This document shows, piece after piece, positions 17,873 to 26,205 of a stretch of 48,225 nucleotides of DNA; position 1 is the stretch's first letter, and each line of letters begins with the position of its first letter. The notes below the pieces were generated by a model, which was not told the DNA's origin, searched no databases, and worked only from the letters and a program-made list of their open reading frames with translations. The DNA comes from Cyclobacteriaceae bacterium. Its GTDB lineage: Bacteria; Bacteroidota; Bacteroidia; Cytophagales; Cyclobacteriaceae. The stretch is from contig JAKISE010000016.1 of NCBI GenBank assembly GCA_021648745.1, positions 1 through 48,225 of the forward strand, in the 5' to 3' direction. A program made the position numbers and the translations under genes.

Positions 17873-19009
17873 CTAATCCTCTTTATAGCTAATTCTATAT
17901 ATAACATCTGCATAATCATCCGATACCAAAAGAGAACCATCTGGCATTTGAAGGATATCAACAGGTCTTCCCCAAGCCATTTGAGTTTCCTCATCTAACC
18001 ACCCCGTTGCAAATGGCTCTATTGAAGAAATTCCAATTCCATCTCTAACTCCTATCATCACTTTATACCCAACCTTTCTAGAGCGGTTCCATGAACCATG
18101 CTGAGCAATAAACACAGCATTTTTGAAGGAAGGAGGAAATTGATTTCCACTATAAAATTTCATTCCTAAGGGTGCCACATGAGCTCCAAACTTCCAAACA
18201 GGCTTTTCAAACTCATCACAAGTACGCTCTTTGCCAAACTTTTGGTCTAAAATTTCTCCACCATGGCAAAAAGGGAAACCAAAATGAAGCCCAGTACTTG
18301 TAATTTGATTGAGTTCGCAAGGAGGTATATCATCCCCCATCATATCTCTTCCATTGTCTGTAAACCATAAATCACCTGTGATAGGATCCCAATCAAAACC
18401 AACAGTGTTTCTAACTCCTTTAGCAACAATTTGAGGCACAGGGTTATTCACATCTAACCGAGTAATAGTAGCATAAATGTCATTTTCTTTTTCACATACA
18501 TTGCAGGGGGCGCCCACTGGTATGTAGAGCAACCCATCCGGCCCAAAAGCTATATACTTCCAGCCATGATGCCTCTCCGTTGGGTAGCCATCAAAAATTA
18601 CTTTTGGTTCTGGTTGGTTTTCCAAGTTGTCTTCAATATTTTCATATTTCAATAATTTACTTACAGCAGCTACGTATAAATCACCATCTTTTAGAGCAAC
18701 TCCGTTGGGCATATTAAGGCCCTCATCTATAATATAAACCTTATCAGCTACATTGTCTCCATCCGTATCCTTAACTGCATATACTTTATCTCCCGATCGA
18801 TTTCCAACAAAAAGCGTCCCTCTTTCACTAAGTACCATCGATCTAGCATTAGGAACGTGAGCATATATGTCAATTTTAAACCCTTGTGGTAATTGGATTT
18901 TACTCAGTGGTAAATTTTGATAACTTGAATTTGAAACAATTTTAAAAGACGCTACCAAACTGGTTATAATCAACACAGCACTTAAAATTTTAAATCTTTT
19001 GTTTTTCAT
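17873..19009 (-). CDS. Exported sorbosone/glucose dehydrogenase-like beta-propeller protein
   Basis: A 378-residue protein with an N-terminal signal or anchor (FKILSAVLIITSLVA). A six-bladed propeller of the glucose/sorbosone dehydrogenase family follows: LPQGFKIDIYA, MVLSERGTLFVGNR, NGVALKDGDLYVA, FGPDGLLYIPVGAPCNVCE and WFTDNGRDMMGDDIPP. The family includes PQQ-dependent aldose and sorbosone dehydrogenases, but many members have no proven substrate or cofactor. The CNVCE pair and the conserved His-Gly in AQHGSWNRS fit the family. Periplasmic location is predicted. It is divergent from the ABC-F gene with a 48-bp shared promoter region. Confidence 0.82.
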   Translation of the reverse strand: MKNKRFKILSAVLIITSLVASFKIVSNSSYQNLPLSKIQLPQGFKIDIYAHVPNARSMVLSERGTLFVGNRSGDKVYAVKDTDGDNVADKVYIIDEGLNMPNGVALKDGDLYVAAVSKLLKYENIEDNLENQPEPKVIFDGYPTERHHGWKYIAFGPDGLLYIPVGAPCNVCEKENDIYATITRLDVNNPVPQIVAKGVRNTVGFDWDPITGDLWFTDNGRDMMGDDIPPCELNQITSTGLHFGFPFCHGGEILDQKFGKERTCDEFEKPVWKFGAHVAPLGMKFYSGNQFPPSFKNAVFIAQHGSWNRSRKVGYKVMIGVRDGIGISSIEPFATGWLDEETQMAWGRPVDILQMPDGSLLVSDDYADVIYRISYKED

Positions 19010-19020
19010 AAGGCAAAGAG

Positions 19021-19052
19021 TTTACAGTCTTCTATATAAAGATATACTTTTG
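19021..19052 (+). promoter_or_regulatory. Bacteroidota-type promoter of the ABC-F gene
   Basis: TACTTTTG at 19045-19052 matches the -7 consensus TAnnTTTG exactly. TTTA at 19021-19024 fits three of four bases of the -33 TTTG, with a 20-base spacer. The expected transcription start falls at about 19057-19059, on or next to the ATG at 19058, so the mRNA may be leaderless. Confidence 0.55.
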
Positions 19053-19057
19053 CGCTT

Positions 19058-20971
19058 ATGTTATCAATAAACAACCTATCGTATTTAATAGGAGGCCGTG
19101 CATTATTTGAAGAAGCCTCTTTACATATAAAACCCAAAGATAAAATTGGGCTCATTGGGCTCAATGGTAAAGGAAAATCGACCTTATTAAAACTTATAAA
19201 TAAAGACATTATCCCGGACAAAGGTTCTATTTCGAGGGCAAAAGATTGCACGGTAGGTTTCTTGAACCAAGACCTACTCTCCTATTTAACCGATGACAGC
19301 ATTCTTACCGTTGCTATGCAAGCCTTTGGAGAAGCCGTAAATACTCAGAGACAAATAGATGCGGTTCTAAAAAAAATGGAAACAGATTATACCGATGATC
19401 TTGTTGACAAACTAACAAAGCTTCAGGACAAGTTTGAGCATTTAGATGGGTACACAATGCAAGCCAAAGCCGAAGAAATTTTGGAAGGAATAGGGTTTAC
19501 AACCAAACAGCTTAACAAACCACTAAAGGAGTTTTCAGGAGGCTGGCGTATGAGGGTAATGCTTGCTAAACTGCTATTAGAAAAGCCTTCCCTCCTAATG
19601 CTAGATGAACCCACCAACCATTTAGATTTACCATCCATCGAATGGGTAGAGAACTACCTGAGGACCTATGAAGGCTCTGTAGTAGTAGTTTCGCACGATA
19701 GGCAATTCTTAAATAATACGGTTAGTAAAACAGTAGAGGTAGCAAATGCAGCCCTCACTTTATATGAAGGTAATTTCGATTACTACTTAAAAGAAAAAGA
19801 ACAACGAGCTGAAATTCAAAATAATGCCTTTGCCAACCAGCAACAGCAAATAAAACAAACAGAAAAATTTATCGAACGCTTTCGATCTAAAGCAACTAAG
19901 GCAAGACAAGTACAGTCGAAAGTTAAGTCATTAACCAGATTAGATAGAATAGAAGAAGTAATTGATGAAAATGCCGTTGTTAATTTTAAGTTTGATTTTT
20001 CTCAAAAGCCTGGTCGATTTATCACCCAGCTCAATAATATATCAAAATCGTATGGTGATTTAGAAATACTAAAGAACACAACTGCCCGTATTGAACGTGG
20101 TGATAAAATTGCCTTGATTGGTGCCAATGGAAAAGGCAAATCAACATTATTACGAATTATCTCCGGCAATGAAGCCATTGAGGGCGAACGAGTTGACGGG
20201 TTTAATGTAATTACAGCTTTTTATGCTCAGCACCAACTGGAATCTCTTGGCGTTAATAATGAAATTATTGAAGAGCTTAAGCAAGCAGGAAGTGAGAAAA
20301 CAGAACAAGAGTTACGTGGTGTATTAGGGTGTTTTCTTTTTAGTGGAGATGATGTGTTTAAAAAGATTAAAGTGCTTTCTGGGGGAGAAAAATCTAGAGT
20401 TGCATTGGCAAGAACCCTCATCTCTGAAGCAAATTTTTTAATGCTAGATGAGCCTACTAATCACTTAGATATGCAATCTGAAAACATACTTATTCAAGCA
20501 TTGCAGCAATATAAAGGGTCATTTGTTGTAGTATCACATAATAGGCATTTTGTAAATCAAGTGGCTAACAAAATTTGGTATATTGAGGACAAGGAAATAA
20601 AGGAATACCCTGGAACGTTTCAAGAGTATGAGTATTGGAGGTCTCTACAAAATTCAGTTACAGAAACCTTTACAAAAGCTAAGAAAAAGCCAGGAAAACA
20701 AAAGAATACGAAGCCCAAGGATATAGACACAAATAGATTAAAATTATTAGAAAAGGAGTTGGAGAGTATTGAATCAACTATTGAAAAAGCAGAACACGAT
20801 ATAGCTGGTTTCGAAAATGAAATGGCAAAAAAAGAAGTCTATTCCGATCCTCAAAAATTGGCCGTTATAAATAATAACTTTGAAAATGCAAAGCAAGAGC
20901 TAGCATCTCATCAAGCTTTATGGGAAGAGATAGCAGATCAAATAGATACATTACAGCAACCTAATGATTAG
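19058..20971 (+). CDS. ABC-F family ATPase (ribosome-associated)
   Basis: A 637-residue soluble protein with two ABC ATPase domains. The first has GLNGKGKSTLL (~35), FSGGWRMR and MLDEPTNHLDL. The second has GANGKGKSTLL (~357), LSGGEKSR and MLDEPTNHLD. The charged linker (~245-300, KFIERFRSKATKARQVQSK) is the P-site tRNA-interaction motif region. The C-terminal coiled coil (~555-637) is of the Uup/ABC-F type. No membrane segments are present, so it is not a transporter. Family members act on stalled ribosomes. The Uup subgroup is plausible because of the C-terminal coiled coil. It overlaps the T9SS plug gene by 8 nt, implying cotranscription. Confidence 0.93.
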   Translation: MLSINNLSYLIGGRALFEEASLHIKPKDKIGLIGLNGKGKSTLLKLINKDIIPDKGSISRAKDCTVGFLNQDLLSYLTDDSILTVAMQAFGEAVNTQRQIDAVLKKMETDYTDDLVDKLTKLQDKFEHLDGYTMQAKAEEILEGIGFTTKQLNKPLKEFSGGWRMRVMLAKLLLEKPSLLMLDEPTNHLDLPSIEWVENYLRTYEGSVVVVSHDRQFLNNTVSKTVEVANAALTLYEGNFDYYLKEKEQRAEIQNNAFANQQQQIKQTEKFIERFRSKATKARQVQSKVKSLTRLDRIEEVIDENAVVNFKFDFSQKPGRFITQLNNISKSYGDLEILKNTTARIERGDKIALIGANGKGKSTLLRIISGNEAIEGERVDGFNVITAFYAQHQLESLGVNNEIIEELKQAGSEKTEQELRGVLGCFLFSGDDVFKKIKVLSGGEKSRVALARTLISEANFLMLDEPTNHLDMQSENILIQALQQYKGSFVVVSHNRHFVNQVANKIWYIEDKEIKEYPGTFQEYEYWRSLQNSVTETFTKAKKKPGKQKNTKPKDIDTNRLKLLEKELESIESTIEKAEHDIAGFENEMAKKEVYSDPQKLAVINNNFENAKQELASHQALWEEIADQIDTLQQPND

Positions 20972-22214
20972 AATCTTTTTTCTCCTGTTAATTACCACTG
21001 AAAGTTTGGCACAAGTTCAATTAGAACTTGCAGACAAGGTGTATGATCCTTTTATAAAAACCGTGCAACTGTACCCGCTAGGGCCAAAATCAAATACTCA
21101 ATTATTAAGTGCCGCGATTCCTCTAAGAGGCAACCAACAACTTGTGTTAGAATTTGATGAGCTTTTTAATGACGCATTTACTTATCAGGTAAAATATGTT
21201 AGATGCGATGCCAATTGGCAACAATCGGATCTTTCTAACCTTGAGTTTTTAAATGAGTATAACGAGTTTACAATAAATGAATATGAGTATTCTTTCAATA
21301 CAAAAACTCCGTATGTGCATTACAGAATGGTATTGCCTAAGCCAACGCTCTCCGGCAATTATGTGCTTGTAGTTTATGCCGATGGTGATGAAAGCGACAT
21401 TATCTTGAGTAAAAGATTTCTTGTTTACGAGAGCAGGGTAACGTTTACTGATCAATATGGGTTTACAGGAGTAAACAATGCATCAAGGTTTAATCAACAG
21501 CTTCAGTTTGAGGTAAATTATAAAGGAGTTGGCATTCAAAACCCGAGAGACCAAGTATCTGTCTCAATTCTTCAAAACCAGCGTTGGGATATTGCCCACA
21601 CTAACTTAAAGCCAACTTTTATCAGAGAAGGAGATTATAAATTAGAGTATCGTTATTTTACAGAAGAAACTATGTTTCCGGGTAGCAATGAGTTCAGGTA
21701 CTTTGACTTAAGATCAATTAGGTATTTTGGTGAAAACGTAAAGACTGCTCATATTGAAGAGGATCAAATATTTACCTGGCTAGAAGATGACAAACGCAAA
21801 TCGGAGTTTGCCTACTCAACAGTTCTAATGGATTTAAATGGGCAATATGTTATTGATAACGTAGAAGGGTTTAATCCTATTATTGAGAATGACTACTCGA
21901 AAGTAGAGTTCACCTTAATTTCTCCTAAAATTAACGGCAAAGTGTTTATTGTAGGAGGCCTAAATGATTGGGACCGTTCTAAGGATAACTCTCTTACTTA
22001 TAATAAGGAGCTAGGAGCCTACAAAGGCTCTTTAATTTTAAAGCAAGGCTGGTATAACTATCAATACTTAGTAGAAAGCCCCTCGCACACACTTAATTAT
22101 TTTGAAGGAGACTGGAGTGCTACCAATAATCAATACCAAATAATTGTGTACTACCGTCCTTACGATTTAACCACAGATTTAATTATCGGCTATCTTGACT
22201 TGGTTCCACGGTAA
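20964..22214 (+). CDS. Type IX secretion system plug protein (DUF5103)
   Basis: A 416-residue protein with a signal peptide (MIRIFFLLLITTESLAQ). An N-terminal beta domain with YPLGPKSNTQLLSAAIPL, YQVKYVRCDANW and RFLVYESRVTF follows. The C-terminal part (FIVGGLNDWDRS, LKQGWYNYQYLVE) is Ig/CBM-like. This is the DUF5103 family, whose member closes the SprA translocon pore in T9SS structures. A role in T9SS fits the secreted amylase with a sorting domain at the start of the window. It is probably cotranscribed with the ABC-F gene. Its last 32 nt overlap tail-to-tail with the cas6-like gene. Confidence 0.88.
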   Translation: MIRIFFLLLITTESLAQVQLELADKVYDPFIKTVQLYPLGPKSNTQLLSAAIPLRGNQQLVLEFDELFNDAFTYQVKYVRCDANWQQSDLSNLEFLNEYNEFTINEYEYSFNTKTPYVHYRMVLPKPTLSGNYVLVVYADGDESDIILSKRFLVYESRVTFTDQYGFTGVNNASRFNQQLQFEVNYKGVGIQNPRDQVSVSILQNQRWDIAHTNLKPTFIREGDYKLEYRYFTEETMFPGSNEFRYFDLRSIRYFGENVKTAHIEEDQIFTWLEDDKRKSEFAYSTVLMDLNGQYVIDNVEGFNPIIENDYSKVEFTLISPKINGKVFIVGGLNDWDRSKDNSLTYNKELGAYKGSLILKQGWYNYQYLVESPSHTLNYFEGDWSATNNQYQIIVYYRPYDLTTDLIIGYLDLVPR

Positions 22215-23019
22215 AGTGCTCTAACCCTGGTATTTTGTACTCTATTGTTCTTACATTAGGATCTTGGTTGGCAATATCAATCATGCCAAAGCCTTTGTGG
22301 GCCAAAGCACCAATTCCGTTTAAAAATACAAAGTTTTTAACCTCTGGGGCTGCATAAAAAACAAAAGGGAAAGTATAACCTCTTACTTCAAACTTAACAT
22401 CCTGATCGAAAAGTGGATAAATTCTAGAAAATTTCTTATTGGCATTATTCAGCTTATCTAAATAGGCTTTATCTGGTACAACTTGAAACTCATTAAACTT
22501 TGTAAGGTCTTCAGAATTAAACAGCTTGCAAGCTTCCATTCTTTGAAGAGTAACATCATATACAAAATCAGAAAACTCATCTTGCTCAGGGTCGATAAAT
22601 TCCTTTGTAGATTCATTCATAATTTTTGGCTCCATTAATACAATCGGAGAAATACAAATGAATTTATCACTTTCAGCAACAGAGTCTAGATTTTCCATCT
22701 CTACCTTCTCGGGCTGCAGCACCAAGCCACCAACTTCAATTTGAGGTAATTGAAACATGTGCAAAAGCAAATAATCAATAAATGCTTTATTTAAAGACGA
22801 CACGACTAAGGTTACTCTTGTGGAGTAATAATGAAGACCTTTTCGGCTCGGTTTGGTCTGCCCTTTTAAACCCGAGAAATTATAGATATTAAAGGTGGCA
22901 AATTTTGTATCACCCCCTTTTAGAACAATTCCTTTAATAGTTTGGGCTAATAAAAACTGGTGGTGAAAAGGAAGGTACGCACCTCTGTTTTTGAGCAAAA
23001 ATACTATCCTGGCTCTCAA
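22183..23019 (-). CDS. cas6: Solitary Cas6-family CRISPR endoribonuclease
   Basis: A 278-residue protein. The start is TTG at 23019, since an in-frame stop lies six codons upstream and no ATG intervenes. The N-terminus (RARIVFLLKNRGAYLPFHHQFLLAQTI) fits the first ferredoxin-like fold of Cas6, followed by FATFNIYNF, which matches the FTFS element. The C-terminus carries the glycine-rich loop GIGALAHKGFGMI, the family hallmark G-x-G-(x)n-G-F-G. A His in FHH or GLHYY could be catalytic. Cas6 cuts hairpin repeat RNA in type I/III CRISPR systems, but no other cas gene and no array is in the window. A possible promoter lies at 23093-23123, and a palindromic repeat lies 190 bp upstream. Whether it serves a distant array is unknown. 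Confidence 0.85.
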   Translation of the reverse strand: MRARIVFLLKNRGAYLPFHHQFLLAQTIKGIVLKGGDTKFATFNIYNFSGLKGQTKPSRKGLHYYSTRVTLVVSSLNKAFIDYLLLHMFQLPQIEVGGLVLQPEKVEMENLDSVAESDKFICISPIVLMEPKIMNESTKEFIDPEQDEFSDFVYDVTLQRMEACKLFNSEDLTKFNEFQVVPDKAYLDKLNNANKKFSRIYPLFDQDVKFEVRGYTFPFVFYAAPEVKNFVFLNGIGALAHKGFGMIDIANQDPNVRTIEYKIPGLEHFTVEPSQDSR

Positions 23020-23092
23020 TTGATTTGGTTTTGGATTAACAAAAAATTTACAAGCAACTACTTAAATTGTCTTATAAGAAAAAGTAGTCGTA

Positions 23093-23123
23093 TAAATTTA
23101 ATCTTTATTTAAAAATATACAAA
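23093..23123 (-). promoter_or_regulatory. Bacteroidota-type promoter of the cas6-like gene
   Basis: On the minus strand, TTTG (23123-23120), a 19-base spacer and TAAATTTA (23100-23093) match the TTTG-N19-TAnnTTTG consensus except for the final base. The predicted leader of about 65 nt can form a 7-bp stem (ACTACTT with AAGTAGT) just before the TTG start codon. Confidence 0.5.
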
Positions 23124-23208
23124 CAATTTTTTAGACAATTAGTGTAACCAGTGTAAAGTCAAGCATAAACCTCTGAGCAATCTCCAGTATTCTTAAAGTT
23201 TTAGCACC

Positions 23209-23381
23209 TTAAACCCGCGTTATGCAATAGAAATTCTATTACAAATGTAAACTGCTGAAAATCAGCTGCTTTACTTAGTTTATCTTCTTAACCATAGCGG
23301 TGCTATGCTTTTCGAACATAAACCACTGATTTATCACAGTTTGCATTCTCATGACGAATCCTATCGCATAAAGCGGATTAA
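23209..23381 (-). repeat. 173-bp palindromic repeat, copy C (reverse orientation)
   Basis: The reverse complement aligns along its whole length with the copies at 34386-34558 and 39041-39214. Shared parts are ends of the form TTAAACCCG...TATGCAATAG, the internal ATAAATCAG and the invariant core AAGCATAGCACCGCTATGGT. It lies between the cas6-like gene and ychF. Nothing else recognisable is present in the 408-bp gap 23020-23427 apart from the cas6 promoter. Confidence 0.88.
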
Positions 23382-23427
23382 GCTACTTGAGTAAACACTG
23401 TCAAGGCTTGAATCAACACTTGTCTAT

Positions 23428-24525
23428 TTATACATTAAATCTAAAGTGCATAATGTCACCGTCATGCACAACATAATCTTTTCCTTCTATAGCTAGCTTT
23501 CCTGCTTCTTTACAAGCTTGTTCTGAACCAAATTTTTTAAAATTTTCTAGCTTTATTACCTCAGCCTTTATAAATCCCTTTTCAAAATCGGTATGAATTA
23601 CACTTGCTGCTTTGGGTGCCTTCCAGCCCCTTTCTATGGTCCAGGCTCGTACTTCTTGTTCTCCTGCGGTAAAATAGGTTATTAAGCTTAGCAAATCATA
23701 AGAAGCCCGAATTAACCTATCTAAACCCGAGTCTGACAAACCATATTCTTCTAAGAACATTTGCCTTTCTTCAAGGTCTTCAATTTCAGCAATGTCTGCT
23801 TCTATTGAGGCAGATATGATAACCACAGCAGAATTTTCGTCTGCTATTTCCTTTTTCAGGGCTTCCACAAAACTATTACCCGTAGTTACGGATGACTCAT
23901 CCACATTGGCCACATAAATAACTGGTTTAGCTGTTAAAAGAAGTAGATCTTCATATGCTTTCGCATCGTCTTCCGAATGCTGTAAGCTCCTAACATTCTT
24001 CCCTCCCTCAAGTACCTCTTTAATATTAGTTAACACTTGAATATAGGCCCTTGCCTCAGAATCTCCCGTTTTGGCTATCTTTTGGAGTTTTAATATCTTT
24101 TTATCAACAGCTTCTAAATCTTTGTATTGGAGCTCGGTATCAATTACTTCTTTATCAAAAACAGGATCAACACTACCGGCAACATGTACTATGTTTTCAT
24201 CTTCGAAGCAACGAACCACATGAATAATAGCGTCAACTTCTCTGATATTACCTAAGAATTTATTACCAAGCCCCTCTCCTTTGCTGGCCCCTTTTACCAA
24301 GCCAGCAATGTCAACAAATTCGATGGTAGTTGGCAGTACTTTTTGAGGATTTACCAGTTTTTCTAATATTTGAAGCCTCTCGTCAGGTACTGTTACAATT
24401 CCTACATTAGGTTCAATGGTGCAAAATGGAAAATTTGCTGCTTCAGCCTTATTGTTTGACAGGGCATTGAAAAGTGTTGACTTCCCTACATTAGGGAGCC
24501 CAACTATTCCACACTTAAGTGCCAT
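23428..24525 (-). CDS. ychF: YchF/Ola1-type P-loop ATPase
   Basis: A 365-residue protein of the universally conserved YchF family, which binds ATP in preference to GTP and associates with ribosomes and stress responses. G1 is GLPNVGKST (residues 8-16), switch region NFPFCTIEPN, G3 DIAGLVKGASKGEGLGN. In the G4 region YVANVDE replaces the usual NKxD, explaining nucleotide preference. The helical hairpin domain (~130-200) is followed by a TGS domain (FFTAGEQEVRAWTIERG, to the end ...DGDIMHFRFNV). The gene is complete and of standard length. It lies 5 bp after the AI-2E-type permease gene, probably in one operon. Confidence 0.97.
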   Translation of the reverse strand: MALKCGIVGLPNVGKSTLFNALSNNKAEAANFPFCTIEPNVGIVTVPDERLQILEKLVNPQKVLPTTIEFVDIAGLVKGASKGEGLGNKFLGNIREVDAIIHVVRCFEDENIVHVAGSVDPVFDKEVIDTELQYKDLEAVDKKILKLQKIAKTGDSEARAYIQVLTNIKEVLEGGKNVRSLQHSEDDAKAYEDLLLLTAKPVIYVANVDESSVTTGNSFVEALKKEIADENSAVVIISASIEADIAEIEDLEERQMFLEEYGLSDSGLDRLIRASYDLLSLITYFTAGEQEVRAWTIERGWKAPKAASVIHTDFEKGFIKAEVIKLENFKKFGSEQACKEAGKLAIEGKDYVVHDGDIMHFRFNV

Positions 24526-24530
24526 ATTTA

Positions 24531-25619
24531 TTACGTTTTAAAAATACGATATTGTTTATAACCGCTGCTGAGCTCGTTTACAGAAACTCTAAGGATTGTG
24601 TAAACAGGAATGGCTAATATCATGCCCACAACTCCTGCCAGCGTTGCGGCTGCAAATATAATAACAAATATTTCCAATGGATGGGCCTTTATACTTTTGG
24701 AAAAAATAAGTGGCTGGGTAATTACATTATCGGTTATTTGAACAACTGCAAACACAGCCCCAATTTTTAATAATAGCACTAACAAACTATTAATAGAATC
24801 TATGACCACGCCCGTTTGAACAATAGTAATAATAATGGCAAAACTGGCGCCTAGTAATGGGCCTAAATAGGGAATTAAATTTGCGACTGCTGCAAATAGT
24901 GCAATCGTCATAGCATACGGCACATTAACTAAGGTTAACCCAATGGCTACCATACTGAACACAACCAACATTTGAATGATTAACGCCACTAAATAATTAG
25001 ATAACAGATGTTCAATTTTAGTTAGGGCCGAAATAGACACTTCAAAATACTTATTAGGAATGATAGAAATTATTTTTCTGCGGAACAAATCAAAATCTAC
25101 TAGAAAGAAAAAAGTAATAAAACTAATGGCCAAGAAGCCTACAAAAATGTTTCCTGTATAAGTTAGTATAGAGTTAAAAATTTTTGAAAATTTAATTTCC
25201 TTAACAAACTCTATGGTGGTATTCTTTATTTCTTCACTTATAAACCCTTCCTTTCTAGATGAGAGGTTATAATTAATCAGCACTTTTTCAAGTTTAGCTA
25301 CAGGTACAGCTAATTTATCAAATAGAGAGGAGTAATCGATGCTGCTTATTACTTGTATTTGTTTGGTAATAAGTGGGGTAAATATGAGAGAAAAAACAAG
25401 AATTAGCAGCCCCAGTACTACAAATGAAAGGGCTGCGCTAGCACCTTTGGGAACCTTTACTCCGAAAAATCTATTTCTTAAAAAATATTTATTTATAGGC
25501 CTAAGAATTGCCGCGATAATGCTGGAAACTATTATGTAAAAAAAGACATCAGAAAAAACCCATCCAAGCAATAGAAAAATAGCAATACCTAAAAAGATAA
25601 ATCCAAAAAACCTATTCAT
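24531..25619 (-). CDS. AI-2E transporter-family membrane protein
   Basis: A 362-residue protein with about seven to eight membrane helices. Paired N-terminal helices (FFGFIFLGIAIFLLLGWV, FFYIIVSSIIAAIL) and an early cytoplasmic RPINKYFLRN lead to a soluble middle (~90-150). The C-terminal half contains PYLGPLLG and DNVITQPLIF with HPLEIFVIIF, all typical of the AI-2E exporter/YdiK/PerM family. Family members export varied solutes; AI-2 itself is not implied. It sits between DUF3276 and ychF genes with gaps of 21 and 5 bp. Confidence 0.9.
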   Translation of the reverse strand: MNRFFGFIFLGIAIFLLLGWVFSDVFFYIIVSSIIAAILRPINKYFLRNRFFGVKVPKGASAALSFVVLGLLILVFSLIFTPLITKQIQVISSIDYSSLFDKLAVPVAKLEKVLINYNLSSRKEGFISEEIKNTTIEFVKEIKFSKIFNSILTYTGNIFVGFLAISFITFFFLVDFDLFRRKIISIIPNKYFEVSISALTKIEHLLSNYLVALIIQMLVVFSMVAIGLTLVNVPYAMTIALFAAVANLIPYLGPLLGASFAIIITIVQTGVVIDSINSLLVLLLKIGAVFAVVQITDNVITQPLIFSKSIKAHPLEIFVIIFAAATLAGVVGMILAIPVYTILRVSVNELSSGYKQYRIFKT

Positions 25620-25640
25620 TCCAATTAATTAAATGAGTAA

Positions 25641-26006
25641 TTAATCCCATTTTAATTCAGTTGTATCATCTTTCTCATTAGATTCACTATGAGAACTATC
25701 TTCCTTTTTGTAATATTCTTCTCTATCAAGTTTGTCAAAATCAACTTCAGGCAAAAGTTCCTCTTTTACATGGTCTATCGATTTATTAAGTGCTGAAACA
25801 AACTTATTAAAATCTTCTTTATATAAAAATATTTTGTGCTTCTCGTAAGTATAACCATCGTCTTTATTCCTTCTCTTGCTTTCAGTAATGGTTAAATAAT
25901 AATCATTTGAACGAGTCGCTTTTACATCAAAAAAATAGGTTCTTTTACCCGCCCGAACACTCTCTGAAAATATTTCCTTTTGCTCTTTGTTTAAAAAGTC
26001 ATCCAC
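25641..26006 (-). CDS. DUF3276 PUR-like nucleic acid-binding protein
   Basis: A 121-residue protein beginning with GTG at 26006; no ATG is in frame upstream. The core RAGKRTYFFDVKATRSNDYYLTI followed by KIFLYKEDFNKFVSALNKSI is the PUR repeat (beta-strands plus helix) of the Bacteroidota/Spirochaete DUF3276 family. This family is related to eukaryotic Pur-alpha and binds single-stranded nucleic acid. The C-terminal ~25 residues are acidic and disordered (SHSESNEKDDTTEL). First gene of a three-gene operon. A regulatory or RNA-binding role is expected but unproven here. Confidence 0.9.
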   Translation of the reverse strand: MDDFLNKEQKEIFSESVRAGKRTYFFDVKATRSNDYYLTITESKRRNKDDGYTYEKHKIFLYKEDFNKFVSALNKSIDHVKEELLPEVDFDKLDREEYYKKEDSSHSESNEKDDTTELKWD

Positions 26007-26205
26007 AATCTTATCTTTATCTATTAGGTCAAATATCTAGTTTAAAATAGCATCTGTCTATATAATTTGCTGCCTTAATGGTACAATAAGTTTATAGACA
26101 CACACTAAATAGGGGAATAGATTTGACTATTGCAAGTGAAAATAATTTTTCTTTCTTAATCATATTTATTCAGTCTAAGTTAACTTAGGTTTTTTTATAT
26201 ACTTT

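Noticed and set aside
23020..23427. Possible CRISPR array next to the cas6-like gene
   Set aside because: No regularly spaced short direct repeats occur here; the repeated sequence is one copy of a long palindromic element whose other copies are 11-16 kb away.
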